Source: Membranipora membranacea
Lineage: Eukaryota > Bryozoa > Gymnolaemata > Cheilostomatida > Membraniporidae
DNA: 64,000 bases
Assembly (NCBI GenBank): GCA_914767715.1
Contig: OU612066.1
Coordinates: forward strand, 32,276,283-32,340,282
Reading direction: 5' to 3'
Shown here: positions 29,762-41,800 of the stretch, one piece after another
How positions within the stretch are numbered: the first letter of the stretch is position 1
Layout: the number at the start of each line of letters is the position of its first letter
Made by a program: the position numbers and the translations under genes
Notes under the pieces: generated by a model
What the model saw: the letters and a program-made list of their open reading frames with translations, nothing else
Databases searched by the model: none
Told to the model about the DNA's origin: nothing

Positions 29762-31810
29762 ACGAAAAACCGATCCACGAACTCACAAGCTACGAACCTT
29801 TAAAAAACCGAACCTTCATGTGTCTGATAACATAATTTCGTCTAATGATGATCTTCATAACAAAATGTCAAAACTTTGATGAACAGTTATCCTCTCTCGC
29901 ACTTTGGCAAATGGTAAAGGACAACTCCAATCCCAGCAGAGAGTTTGGGACATAGGAGCAGGGAGAGTGGGAAGGGAACAGGGAGGGGAGCAGGGAGTTT
30001 GTCCGCGACTGAACAAAGAAGGGGATTTTGTTCTAGAAAAGACGCCAGGCTAGATCATGGCTTAAACGATTTCCAGATTGAGACAGAGGTTCCGGAGAGC
30101 TGGGAGCCACCAAGTTCAAACTTTGTCATTATTACCATGGTGGTGCGACTGATCCTGGAAAATTGAGTGATTATGCACAAATGCACGCAGTGATCCTTTT
30201 ACTTACTAAATGATGCTTGCAAATACTCTGTTTATGTGATCATTGCACTGTTTGAGTGATAAGGTGATCCAAGCAGATAACATATTATATGCGCATTCAA
30301 ATAAAGGTAATGGTTCAGAGAAGAGACTGTTGATGGTGTTTACACGTGTATTCAATGAATTTATTTGTATATTATGGTGCCTGAAATAGCGGCAAAATGA
30401 GAGGCAGACCAAAGGCCTGAGAGAATGGTAATGGCTCAGGTGGATTAATACTGAAGTGTGAGCATTCATGGCTGTGAATACACATGTGATGGTAGACCAT
30501 TGGGGACATAAAGCTGTTCCTATCCAGTGGCAATGTATGCTGTTAATGACAGTAAGCAAACTATCAAGCCATAACTGTTGCACACCAGCTATCACGAGGA
30601 TTGTGCTGTGTCTTCTGGTGTTGCGTAACTAAAAAAAAAACAGAAAATGTCACATTCAAATTCAAAGAGAAGTGTTTGATCTTATATGTCATGTTATTAT
30701 CAGTTAAAATTTATAACTCACTTTTTGCTCACTGCGCTCTACTCATAGCTTTAGGGCAGCATGAGGCAAGCTCCCTGTTTCGTCAGTGCCGGTTAATAGT
30801 ATTTGCTTTTTTTATGGCTAGATGGTGACTGGTGAAGCTCACACCACATTATATCTATCAATCATGCTCGGCTTGGATAAAATGAATAAGGCACCAATTA
30901 ATTTTGGTACATACCTGACCCAACTTGCAGCTTAATTACAATGTAGTTGTTTTACACGAGCCCGTTGCAGAAGACTAGGATATTATCATTATCAGTTTAG
31001 TCCGGGCCACCAGAGCTTGAACCTGACTTCGTTACACAGCTATAGTACAGCATGTTAGTCTGACCATCGGACCAAAATAAGTGGTACGAGTCAGAGAAAT
31101 CAATAGCTGAAGTTGTAATGAGTAAGGGCCCACATGGATATCTACAAACACAAGATTTCTTATGTTAGTTATTGCAATATGCAGTCAGGGAGAATTCTCC
31201 CTGATTAGAGGTCCTACTTTCCCCCTCATGCTTTGTTTGAAACCAAAGAACAGCCATGAACTTTCAAAACAATATTTCAAGATAGGCCAACACCCATAGT
31301 ACATACTTGTTAACTCTGTTGAGATGTGATGATTCAGGAGGCAGCCTTCTGCTCCGCCTGTGACGAGTCAAAGGGGCTCCAATTTACCAAACTGTGACCA
31401 TTTCTAATAAATAAGTGAGGTGTGTCCTCCATTACAGCCTTCTGTAGTAGCTCAACATACTTCCATCATTTTCAAACTTGCAGGAATATATAGTCAAACC
31501 ATTCCTCTCTCCAATGCAAAAGTTCATTTGGATTCATCATGACTAATTTGACATCTACTTGGTGTGTACCAAACTGTGCCATCTTGCTCTTCAAAATTTT
31601 TCATCAGGTGACCTTGAGCTTGTGCACCTAGTTAGGATGCAATGAGCTCTATTAAAAGTCAAAGTTTTACATCACTTATCAAAAACATGACATTTCATTT
31701 GCCACTGACAATTTAAACTTTGAGCAGATTGATTTAAGCAGGAGAGGATAATCCTGAGTTCGGTTTTTTTGAGGGTTCGTAGTTTGTGAGTTCGTGGTTC
31801 GGTTTTTCGT
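29762..31810. mobile_element. 2-kb segment with about 50-bp terminal inverted repeats
   Basis: The left end 29762-29813 and right end 31758-31810 are inverted copies of a sequence with CCACGAACTCACAA and TACGAACC. No transposase is seen inside. The ends touch the two copies of the 250-bp direct repeat. So either one element interrupts a duplicated site, or these are two truncated copies of a small element with that repeat as its core. Confidence 0.45.
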
Positions 31811-31819
31811 ACCTACCGC

Positions 31820-32069
31820 CCCTTTTTACCATGATATGGACATTGCTTATTAAATACTAAGCGTTTGCTCTTATATCATTTTCAGCAACCTGAATATGTA
31901 ATAAAGCCAGCCTAGCTGTATATTTTTAGCACAATATGTAGATTTACAACGACAATCACAACAAAGTTCTAGCCAGAACAGGCTCCTCTCCTCAGTTGAT
32001 AATACTCGTCACTACTTATGATACAATAACTAACATGCATTATTTACATTTGTTGGCTAACCAAAGAGG
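31820..32069 (+). repeat. 250-bp direct repeat, copy 2
   Basis: Second copy of 29512-29761, same orientation. Confidence 0.85.
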
Positions 32070-32981
32070 ACAATTATTCACTTGCCGACTTTTAACAGAG
32101 ATATAATTTTTTGCAATCAAAATTAAGAAAAGCGATGTATATGAGTTAACAGTCCAAGATTTACTCTATCGCTACAAAAATGACAAATTAGTTATTGATG
32201 GTACCCTACATCCTCATCAGCAGGTGGTGGAGAGGCACATTGTCTAAGCAGGAAGTCAGGTCTAAGCAGGGAGGGTGAGATATAGTTAGTTATTTTCTCA
32301 TGCAAAAAGGATGGACAGCCCTTGAAACATAACAAGCTGCAATCAGATCATCTCTTCTTGCCAACCCACGGCTCCCTCATTGTTGACATATTGGCAAAAG
32401 CTATCACACACTGATTAAGCATCCTATCTGGCCCATCCCACAGGCCAAGGGCGGGTTTTCTTCATTATGTTGAATTGTGACTGTTGGGCAGATCTGTCTG
32501 TTTGCAATCAGGTAGTTGTCTAGAAAACCTGTTGCTAATGTCATTTCCTCGGGCTGGAGGGCTATCTTGCTACCATATCCGACATGTTGCCGAAATGATG
32601 CCAAACACATTCTCAATAAGGCGTCTTGCTCTCGATAAACGGTAATTGAAGAGCTGAAAGTAAAAATGGAAATGGAGAAATCATTAAAATTTTTATTTTT
32701 AAAACAGGTTCAAATTGGGCATTATTACAACAAATTAACTGTCTTCACCTCTGTTACCACTGGTATATTGAATATTACCCAAATTCTAGTAGCCATTATA
32801 TATTGTTTTTGAGTTGCCCGAACTGAAGGCAACTCTTTTTTTAACATTTAGTTGGAGTACAAAGGAATAAATAACATGACTCCGCACAAAAGCCAGTCAG
32901 TCACATAGCGACAAACAGATAGTGCAGACTTATATCATATTTCGTACTGAGGAATCACTATTATATTATTATTACATACTA
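32070..32981. other. Region without recognised genes
   Basis: No supported gene. A short frame at 32404-32616 has no family features. Confidence 0.35.
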
Positions 32982-33355
32982 TGGATCCAAACAAAAACAC
33001 CAAAGACTTGTTGGCACTACAACAAAAAGAAAACAAAACAGTGATTTTAGGTGAGACTGTTCTATCGATTGTGTTGAGTTTAGTTGTACTGGTTATCCTA
33101 AAACCCAAGTATTATTTTACTCACCTTCAATATTATATGTAGTATATCATGTATAAACATTATTGGCTGAGGCGCACTGTCTCCCTTTCACAGATACATT
33201 GCGAGAAGAATTGACATATAAGCTGCCATGAATGTCGACTCCTCCTGCTGTTCCCAGCCTGACAAGATTGGGAACGAAGACAATATGATGAAGGCTGCAG
33301 CCAAGTTCATGTTAGAACTAGCAATGGTGCGGGAGAGGACTAGTCTGACCAAGTA
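32982..33355 (+). CDS. Possible small two-exon host gene
   Basis: An ATG at 32982 opens 69 bases (MDPNKNTKDLLALQQKENKT) up to a GTGAGA donor at about 33051. A strong acceptor (CTCCCTTTCACAG) at about 33194 joins in phase and gives a 35-residue product ending at a TGA that overlaps the region of a second ATG. The second frame encodes 42 residues (MNVDSSCCSQPDKIGNEDNM and on) to a TAG near 33355. AATAAA follows at about 33402. Splice sites and the polyadenylation signal support a transcript. Which frame is the product is unclear. Confidence 0.35.
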
Positions 33356-33595
33356 GTTCTCTTGATCTCCTCGGACAGTTTACACTGGCTAGGATAATAG
33401 TAAAATAAAGGAGTCCTATTCCTTCTCATAATCAATAACATTAACATAATAAATAATATATAATAATGATCCGGACTCTACAGACCACAGGTCTACTCCA
33501 AACCTAGGAGTTGTTTTTGGAAAGTATCGGCTTTTTCAGCAGCAGTCAGAAGACCGGTATTATCTCCTGTTTCAGGGGTCCAAGTTGTGATTAAT

Positions 33596-35701
33596 GGTAC
33601 CCGGCCATAATGCCATGGTCAAAATGCCATTTGGACAAATTGCCAGTGACATAATGTCATTGCCATAATACCATGGCCATAATGCCATAGGTTATAACAC
33701 CACTAAACACTATACCAATGCCAAAATACCAGATGTACAAAACGCCAGTTGTGTCAAAATACCAGTGGACATAAAGCCAGATTGGACATTATACCGTTTG
33801 GGACAACATACCATATCCCAAAATACCATTTCCATAATGCCAACATATGCAACCAATGAAGACCAAGCCACGCTGTTTTTTTTAAAAATCATATTACAGC
33901 TGTGAGTTTCTAGAAACTGTGAGTTTCTAGAAAGTGAGTTTCTAGAAGCTGAACCACCTCATACTCTGACCGAGATCTCGGTCAGAGTATGAGGTGGTTC
34001 AGCTGGTTAGACCCATCTCCTTCACTGTTCAAGGCTCAAAGTTTCTACATTTGAATGGTTTTTTTGGGGTTTGTTGGTCCCCATTGTACTGAAGGCTAGT
34101 GTGTGCTGCAGAAATTGCAGCCAAATATTGCGCCGTCAACTCTGTGGGTTATGGCAAGTTGATTGACTCTCTAAATTTGACCAACTTTATGTCTTGCCTT
34201 GAAAGGTTTTGACTGGTCTTGTCTGATGCTATTACCGACGTCATGAACGCTAGCATGATTGAACACAGTGTAGGAAAACTCTGATCATGAGCTCATGAGT
34301 ATGCAGCTTAGCATGAAATACAATCTCTTTCAGCGTCAAGACACTGAAAAATTGACAAATTTGACTTAACCTACACAAACATCTGAGGCAAGGCTATTTC
34401 TAGAACAGTCATAATGATTTAGTTTCGTATTTGGATACTTTTTTTATATCTTGTTCATAGCTTTCAACTTGATCCCGAGACATTTGGCAACATATTACAA
34501 TGCCTAGTTTTTCTTTTTAATCGCAACAAGTATAAACCTTTCTGATATGTTTTATCCCTTAGTGCTCATCGTATCCCCTATGCACCACTTGACCAGGGAC
34601 GCTCCACAAACGCGACTGTGAGTTTGCACCCTGGCCCTGCCCAAACTCCCAAAATGAACAAGGACCTCTCTCCTTGATTGTTATTTGTTTTAATGAATTC
34701 AAGTTTGTTGGATCAAGCGTTGTATTTATGGTTTGTTACCATATTTAAAATATTTTGAATTGTGTATGATTTTAATAAAAGTTTCAAAATTCTGTATTCA
34801 AAAAGCATTTGTAATGGCATGAATTTTTGTGTTGAACATATAAAATTCTCAACATTCTCATTAAATGGAATCAAAAGAGGTTTCGTTGCATATCTATTTC
34901 AGAAAAACAAAAACTTTGCCTAGTTACGCCACATTTTGACGAAACTGCTCTGAAATAGGCTTTCATACCTTTGAGTAGGAAAACAAATTTTGAGATGAAA
35001 AAAACTTATCTATATCCTAATTATCATATTATACTAAATTTAAAACATGAAATTCAAGTTGTGAACATCCGGTGTGTCACAAACCCCTATAAAATGACTT
35101 TGCCTAATACTATGGCCATGGCCTAACCGTGAAAGTTCATTTTGGGTGAACAGCTTTTTTATTTTTGTTGTCTTATCAAGTCATTAGTGGCATGAGTCTC
35201 TAGGGCAGCGACGAGTCAAGGCTTGGCTTTCGAAGAAGAGTCGGTAGTAATCCAGAGTTATTGTCATATTATTCTAGAGAATATTTGGGAAATATTTGTT
35301 ACTCTCAGTTTGTGGACCCAAACAAACCCCAGTTATCATCGAAATTGAACAAAGAAACTTTATGACTTTCAGCTGAGCCAACTCCTACTCTCAATGAGCA
35401 ACTCGCAGCTGTATTACAACTAACATACCAAAAATACAGTGTGGCTTGATCTCCTTTGGTTACATATTTTGGTATTATGGCAATGGTAATTTGGGTTATG
35501 GTATGTTGTCCCAAATGGTATTATGTCCAATCTGGCTTTATATCCACTGGTATTTTGACACAACTGGCGTTTTGTACAACTGGTATTTTGGCATTGGTAT
35601 AGTGTTCAGTGGTGTTTTAGCCATGGCATTATGGCAATGGCATTATGTCACTGGCATTTCGTCCCAATGGCATTTTGACCATGGCATTTTGACACGGAAT
35701 C
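33596..35701 (+). mobile_element. Foldback element copy 1 with long degenerate inverted arms
   Basis: The outer ends read GGTACC... and, inverted, GATTCC..., flanked by a 9-bp direct repeat GTGATTAAT (33587-33595 and 35702-35710). Arms of about 290 bp or more are made of iterated ATGCCA/ATACCA words and face each other. No transposase is seen inside. A second copy at 44420-46819 lies in the opposite orientation. The inner arms carry tRNA-like A-box sequence. It is non-autonomous and its superfamily is not settled; 8-9 bp duplications fit hAT or Mutator-like enzymes. Confidence 0.75.
33947..34004. repeat. Perfect 58-bp palindrome
   Basis: Two 29-base arms, beginning AGCTGAACCACCTC and meeting at GAGATCTC, pair with no mismatch and no spacer. 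It is next to three tandem copies of GTTTCTAGAA (33902-33946) and lies inside foldback copy 1. Confidence 0.95.
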
Positions 35702-35710
35702 GTGATTAAT

Positions 35711-36929
35711 CGCCCAAAAGATATTAATTACCATTTTCATCAACCTCTAAGCTTCACTTTGATACCCCTCTCAGATCTGTCTGATAATAATTGGAGGTTT
35801 TATGTGCTCATGTCAGGGTGCTGGTTTCGTTGATTATCATGCAATTAATTATCACTTTAAGATCACACTGATACAAATCTAAAAATGACCACGAGATGAT
35901 GTAATCACAGGCCGATGGCATGTCTAGACATGCTCAGCCGATCTCACACTGCTATACAGGCCTATGAGTTAGTACACGATGGTCTAGTGAGTCATAGTGG
36001 GCTCATAAATCAGGTGCCTAGATTGACCAATGAACTCCCTCAGTTCAATCGATTGACCAATGATATTTAATGGGCGTGTTAACAATAATGACCGGATATA
36101 GATGTCATATTAAATCCGGGTCTTTGTCACTTTGAATCTTCACCAAGTAAAATTTCAGTCTTCTGTAAAATTGATTTTCCTATGCTATACTATGGATGTC
36201 ATGTCAGGACAGCTTCCATTTCCAAGTGATACAGCTATTACCTTCCATATTTTCACTACTGCACCACTCCTATCTTTGTAGTTATGGTCTTTTTTATCAT
36301 AAATAGGAGGATGTGATTTTACTACAGATATTATCAACTCCTCCATTTTTGATTTTTGATAGACGTGTTTAACCGCAAAATTATTGAAGCAAGCAATCAA
36401 CAACCAATCAGCATAAAAGATAGTCCAGATCACTCGGGCAAAAGACCAACAAGTTCGATGTCCACTTAACACGAGTAATCACTCGTGCAGATCTACGACT
36501 AACCACTCGTGTCCCCAAATCGATGTAAAAATCTTCTCGTGTAGCTACACGTTTACTTGTGACTGCTTGTTGTTATGTCAATTCTGAAAACAAATGTCCT
36601 CCAGTTGTCTTCAACTACCAACCGATTGACCACCTGCTGCGATGTCAATAATTAATAAAATGGGATATTAAAGTCATACAGAGCCAGTTCTTAAAATCAT
36701 TTGGACATCAGTCTGGTCAAGGAGAGTCTTTAACTCCTTGGTCTGGTCAGATTCGAATTTATAATTCAAATCTCTTTGTTTTGGATATATATGGGTCGAT
36801 TTCATCGTAAAAATTTGCTCAGAAGAGCTGAAATGACCTTGCCAACCAAAAAACTATTTTGTCGAAATACTGAAGCTGATGATTTTGCAAGACATCTTCA
36901 TGATTTGAATGTAGATTTTCCGATGTTAT
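35711..36929. other. Region with a partial tRNA-Asn-type repeat copy, otherwise featureless
   Basis: The part 35715-35890 matches the 3' portion of the repeats at 36930-37440 and 39190-39740. No gene is supported in the rest. Confidence 0.4.
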
Positions 36930-37440
36930 ACTAACCGAGAGGTCTGACATGTTACTCTTAACCTGGTTGATTTTGCTTCTCATTGGATGAGTCAAGCACG
37001 CATTGTAAGAGGTCATATCAGAAACCTAACTTTATTCACCTCTATATTCTATGCACTAGAATTTCTGTTGTAAATGCTATGAGTGCTTGATTTGGATGGG
37101 GGGGGGGGGTGCTGCTAATATAATAATCGTCCTCGGGTGGGCTTGAACCACCATCCTTTCTATTAACAGTCGAACACGATTTTTTCGCTGTGGACCGGGA
37201 GAGACCTGGCATTATCTACTGTTACTTGGACCACACAGTGATAAATTGCCCCCAAGACATGGATCTTCGTTTCCATCAACCTCCAGCCTACGCTTTGATA
37301 TATGGCTCACTTCTGTCAGTCAATAATTGATGGTTTGATGTACTCACTACCTGTGTGCCGTTTTGCTGCTCATCCCTTAATTATTTATCACTTAAAGATC
37401 ACACCGATAAAAATCTGAAAATGTCTTGGTGTCACAAAGA
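36930..37440 (-). repeat. tRNA-Asn-bearing repeat, copy with damaged tRNA part
   Basis: This is similar throughout to 39190-39740. The tRNA-like part (37130-37185) keeps the GTT anticodon region and a good T arm (GGTGG, TTCAAGC, CCACC) but has lost the 5' half. A run of 12 G lies at about 37100. Confidence 0.6.
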
Positions 37441-37859
37441 AACTGGTGGTTGCTTGTTGTCACGTTGATTCTGGAAATAGGAGTCCTCTAGTTCTCTTGA
37501 ACCATCAATGTGATAGAATCTCTGATGTGATGCTAATTCTGAAAAAAATGGAAATTAGAGCCACACACACAGCAACCATTAAATTTCAGCTGGAAATCCG
37601 TCTGGTTATCTTCGAATATATCATCATTCAGACTTTTGTGTACTAGATATATAAAGATGGATTTTAGCCTACAAATTGGCAGAGCGGGGCTTCAATGACA
37701 TATACTTAGTCAACCCGAGAATGGATGGATGAATTTTATTACCATCACTGACAGCATTATTAAAAGAAAAAATGAGTCGCGAAATACGGTGTAACTGCTG
37801 GCACTTTGAATCAGCAAGAAAAAGCGAAGACACTTGGAATAAAAAAATCAAATCTCTGG

Positions 37860-39090
37860 CTAAAACAGTATTTCGTTTAAAATAAGAGTGATATGACACA
37901 GAAAATAGTCTCTCCCCAGTGAGCTTCTATGTTTTACTGTACGGTATCTGCCAGATGGGCATTTACCCAACAAATCATTGATGAAATGATCCTCATCGTG
38001 AATATAGCGTAAGGCCAGTGTTCGTGTCTGATTGTCCATCATGGTATAAATGTCAGGATGTTCAATGCCTAACTTGAAAATTTTACACAGGCGTTGCTTG
38101 TCAGCAGCATACAAACTTTTAAAAATAATTGGTAAGCAATAGGACATTCGTGATACAATAAAACTTTTAACAAGCATATTTGATAGTGATTTAGTGCTTT
38201 AAAATACAAAATTCCTGACTACATACATCCTTTGAGAAGCGGTTGAAACTATACTATGCACATGATCATTAAAACGCAGCTTATAGTCAACTAATACACC
38301 AAGATATTTAACTTTTTCACTAAAAGCAATAGCAGTATCATTTAAAACAAGTGTAGGGGTAGAAGGTTTAACATATTGGGTGGATAGCATCATTCCCTGG
38401 GTCTTAGTAGGGTTTAGTAAAAGATTTAAATCAGCACATTGTTTAGCAATTCTATGGATTTCATCAAAATAGGAGTTGAGATCTGATTGATTAGCTATGC
38501 AGCCTATGATGCAAGTGTCATATGCTTACTTAATTATTGTAACATTACTCAGGTTTGAGGTAATCCGATTTGTATATATGGAGAACATAAGCGGAGACAG
38601 ACAGCAGCCCTGGGGGGTGCCAGTGTTCGTTAAAATAGCATTTGAAGTTTTACCATCAACAACAGTTCTTTGCACTCTGTTAGATAAGAAGCTGTAGATC
38701 CACTCAGTGACATTGAAGTCAAGATGAGTAAGCTGCAAGATAAGATCAGGAACATGTATAGTGTTAAAGGCCGATGAAAAGTCTAAGAAGAGACATCTAG
38801 CATAGTGTGAAGCCTTCTGGTCAATAAAGCTGGTGACGGTCGAAGTGAGGCAGAGCAGGGCATCTTGTGTAGACCGATTAGCTTGATATGCGAACTGGTA
38901 TCTATCCATAGGAGTATGAGCCATAATATAATGTTTTACAAGCCGCTCCATCATCTTGCAGAGACAGCTAGTTAGCGCTATTGGTCGATATTGTTTAAGT
39001 TGATCAAGGTCTTTGACTTTTGGTAGAGGTTTTATTATAGCCGATTTCCATGATGCAGGTATAGTTTTAGAGTTGATAGAGGAGAACTTT
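37860..39090 (-). pseudogene. Non-LTR retrotransposon reverse transcriptase, degraded
   Basis: The minus strand reads KSAIIKPLPKVKD and QYRPIALTSCLCKMMERL (38930-39070), LFLDFSSAFNTI (RT motif A) and GTPQGCCLSPLMF (motif B). The YADD box near 38525 is broken by a frameshift. Then come VKYLGVLVDYKLRFN and the C-terminal part ending at 37860. It is the same family as the fragment at 20570. It lies between two copies of the tRNA-Asn repeat. Confidence 0.85.
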
Positions 39091-39189
39091 TAAAAAAAAA
39101 TCTGAAGCTGGTATTTCACATCTCATAATGCCATTGAGTGGAAATTTTCATGATATTGAGAAGGGGTAGACAACCACACATCTGATTTG

Positions 39190-39740
39190 AATGTAGAACT
39201 GCCAATGTCATACAAGGGATACATCTGATTTGTCAATCTTATTTTGATCAATTTTGCTTCTCGTTGGATAGGTCAGGCACACATTGTACGACTTCATGTC
39301 AGAACCCCAGTTTTATGTACCCCTTTATTCTATGGACTACAATTTCTGTTGAAAATGCTTTGAATGCTTGGTTTGGGAGGGAGAGGGTTCAGTTGGGAAA
39401 ACAATCCTCCTCAGGTGGTCTTGAATCACCAATCTTTCGATTAACAGTCGAACGCGCTAACCGATTGCGCCACGAAGACTCAGATGGTGGGGTGACTACT
39501 TGATTTTTTCCATGTCGATTGGGAGAGACATGGCCTCATAAGGACTTAAGTAGTGATTATTTGCCTCCAAGATATGAATCTCCAGGATTATCAACCTCCA
39601 ACCTACACTTTGATACTTCTTTTGCATCTAACAGTTGATAGTTGATGGTTTTGTGGACATGTGTAACTTATTGTGCTTATCCCCAGGCCACAATCACATC
39701 ATAGACAATATTTATAGTCTCTGATCACACTGAAAGATGA
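39190..39740 (-). repeat. tRNA-Asn-bearing repeat, better copy
   Basis: About 550 bp aligned with 36930-37440 over its length and with 35715-35890 over its 3' part. This could be a tRNA-derived SINE family or duplicated segments around a tRNA gene. Confidence 0.6.
39407..39479 (-). tRNA. tRNA-Asn (GTT)-like, probably pseudogene or SINE head
   Basis: A cloverleaf can be drawn: D stem GCGC/GCGC, anticodon stem TTCGA/TCGAA with loop CTGTTAA (anticodon GTT), and T arm GGTGA/CCACC with one mismatch. The acceptor stem has a G-G mismatch at its base and two wobbles. The A box (TGGCGCAATCGGTTAGCGC) is excellent. The mismatches and repeat context argue for a pseudogene. Confidence 0.6.
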
Positions 39741-40964
39741 ATTAGAATCAAATTGTGGCAAAGGTCAGCTTTGCGCTGCTTGGCCTATTAGCTAATATCA
39801 AATTATCACTGCCGATGGCTGACTGGTGCCAGTGTCAGTTTTGGCAGCTTGCTGCACACCCAGTTCCCCTTTTATGGCCACACATCTGGGATGAATTCTA
39901 GTATATATCACAATTCACAATTCACAGTGTTATCTCTGGGACCATATCGCTTCTCTGGTTTCGAAACCATGGCTACATGTGGACGAAAAAAAAAGAATGT
40001 TAAATCTACTGCAGACGATCGAATGAACTAAGCCAAATTTGCAATCCTATCACAAACAGATCATATGAAGGATTACAATTTTCAAGAGCTGGTGTTCACT
40101 TGTGCTGTAAAAATATCCAACAATCTGACTGTTATCGTCTATGTATTTCTTGTGGACTCATATCCTTCCTCTTTATAACAGGTTTTAATTTTTCTCTCGA
40201 GTAATTTGAAAAAAATTGTTAATTCTGCCTAGCTGAAACTTCATTTACATTTAAAAAATAAATTTCGGTTGATTTTCTGGTCTTTTGCAAAACCAATAGT
40301 GGAAGAAAAGTTGTCTTTCATCGCTGAATAAAACATGAAACCAGCAACATTCCTTTCATAACTTGGTTTAGCATCATCAATGCAAAGCAAAGTTGATCCA
40401 ACAACCCTGCTCACTTTTTTCCCTCTATATTCATTTCGATGGTATGAAGTACAGCTACAGGAATATTATCAGTGGTGACGGTGAACTTACACTCACTCAC
40501 TTACCTCATTACCAGTGAGGATCCCCAGAGAGTGAGTCTCTATAATATCCTATGTGGTATTTTGAGATGTCTGTTTACCAGAATCACGGGAGTAGCTGGG
40601 TGATCATTGAGGGTTGTTGTTAAGTGGGATGTAGTCTCACGAAGGCCCGAAGCGCCTGAGCCGACGGCATGTAGTGCCGGAGTAATACAGCTGGGGGGTC
40701 TGGGGGGTGCTGTAAGCCCCCCCCCCCCCCCCAGTGGGGTCCGGGGTCTGGCCGCCGAAGCTTTTGGCTAGCTAACATATCACCAGAATGGATTTCAGCT
40801 GCATAAATCATAGAAATGTAACAGTAAAATAAGATGTATTCTTTATTACTTTTAAAGTCAAAATGAAATAAATGGTCCAGGCTGGCCCAATCAGTGGTAA
40901 TTTTTAGTAGTGACCTTGAATCGTGATGTAAGTTTTACTATATATTATATTATTAACATGTTAG
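39741..40964. other. Non-coding region with a GC-rich hAT-like end
   Basis: Mostly featureless. 40640-40760 is GC-rich with a 17-base C run and GGGGTCTGGGGGG, a pattern often seen at the ends of hAT elements, and lies downstream of the transposase fragment. Confidence 0.4.
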
Positions 40965-41800
40965 TTAGCTCAAAATATTTAAATCGTGATCCGTTCGCCG
41001 TGGGTGGAGCTGAGCAAATAGATCTACAATGTGTTCAACATCTATTTCCATGCCTCGATTGATGCTCATCATGGCGAGAGCGTCTAGTCTCTCGGAGCTC
41101 TGTGCAGCACTAAGGTAAGTGCTAAGCCTCCTGAGTCCACTGAACGATCGCTCACACTCACAGCTGGTCACAGGCCACGTGCGGGCGATAGATAGCATGA
41201 TATAAATATTCGGATATATGTCAGAGTCACATAATTTGATAGCTGATGCAAGAGTTGAAGGCAATTCCTCAAGTTTCCTGCACATGGCCTGCAAGCGTTT
41301 TTGTTCCTGTTTAAATACCTCTGGTGACGACAAGTCATCACGATAAAACTCTATAACCTCACTAAAATCTTCCATTGCTGCAGGCTTACATACCTCAGAA
41401 GGCAACAAGTAGAGCACCTTAATGGCTGCTCCGCATTATCCTAAAGATAAATTGAGGTAGGATAAAGGTAGCGTTCTTCCTACATGTCCCAGTTAACAAG
41501 GCCTCGTCTCATTATTATTTGCTTCTTAGTCTCATCTACCTTTGCTGATATGTCCCAAGATAAGTCTATTGGGTCGATTCTAACAAAGATGGACACAACT
41601 TTTTGTACTCCGTTTTAAACATGAATACTACAAACGATATATAAAACTAAGGTTCAACTCACCATCAAACATACTATCCAGCTCTGATATGATGTGGTCT
41701 AGCATAGGAATAAAGTTGTTGATTCTATAGTAGTCTTCTGTGCTGACAGCAGGGGCATTAGGCCTGTGCATGCTTCTGGTTACAGATCTTGGTTTTATCG
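40965..41800 (-). pseudogene. hAT transposase, C-terminal fragment
   Basis: The frame 40965-41417 ends in the hAT dimerisation domain: YPNIYIMLSIARTWPVTSCE, CERSFSGLRRLSTYL and RLDALAMMSIN. Upstream, 41660-41740 encodes YYRINNFIPMLDHIISELDS and then a splice-donor-like site, which matches the region preceding the domain in hAT transposases. Only the C-terminal part remains, so it is not active. Confidence 0.8.
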
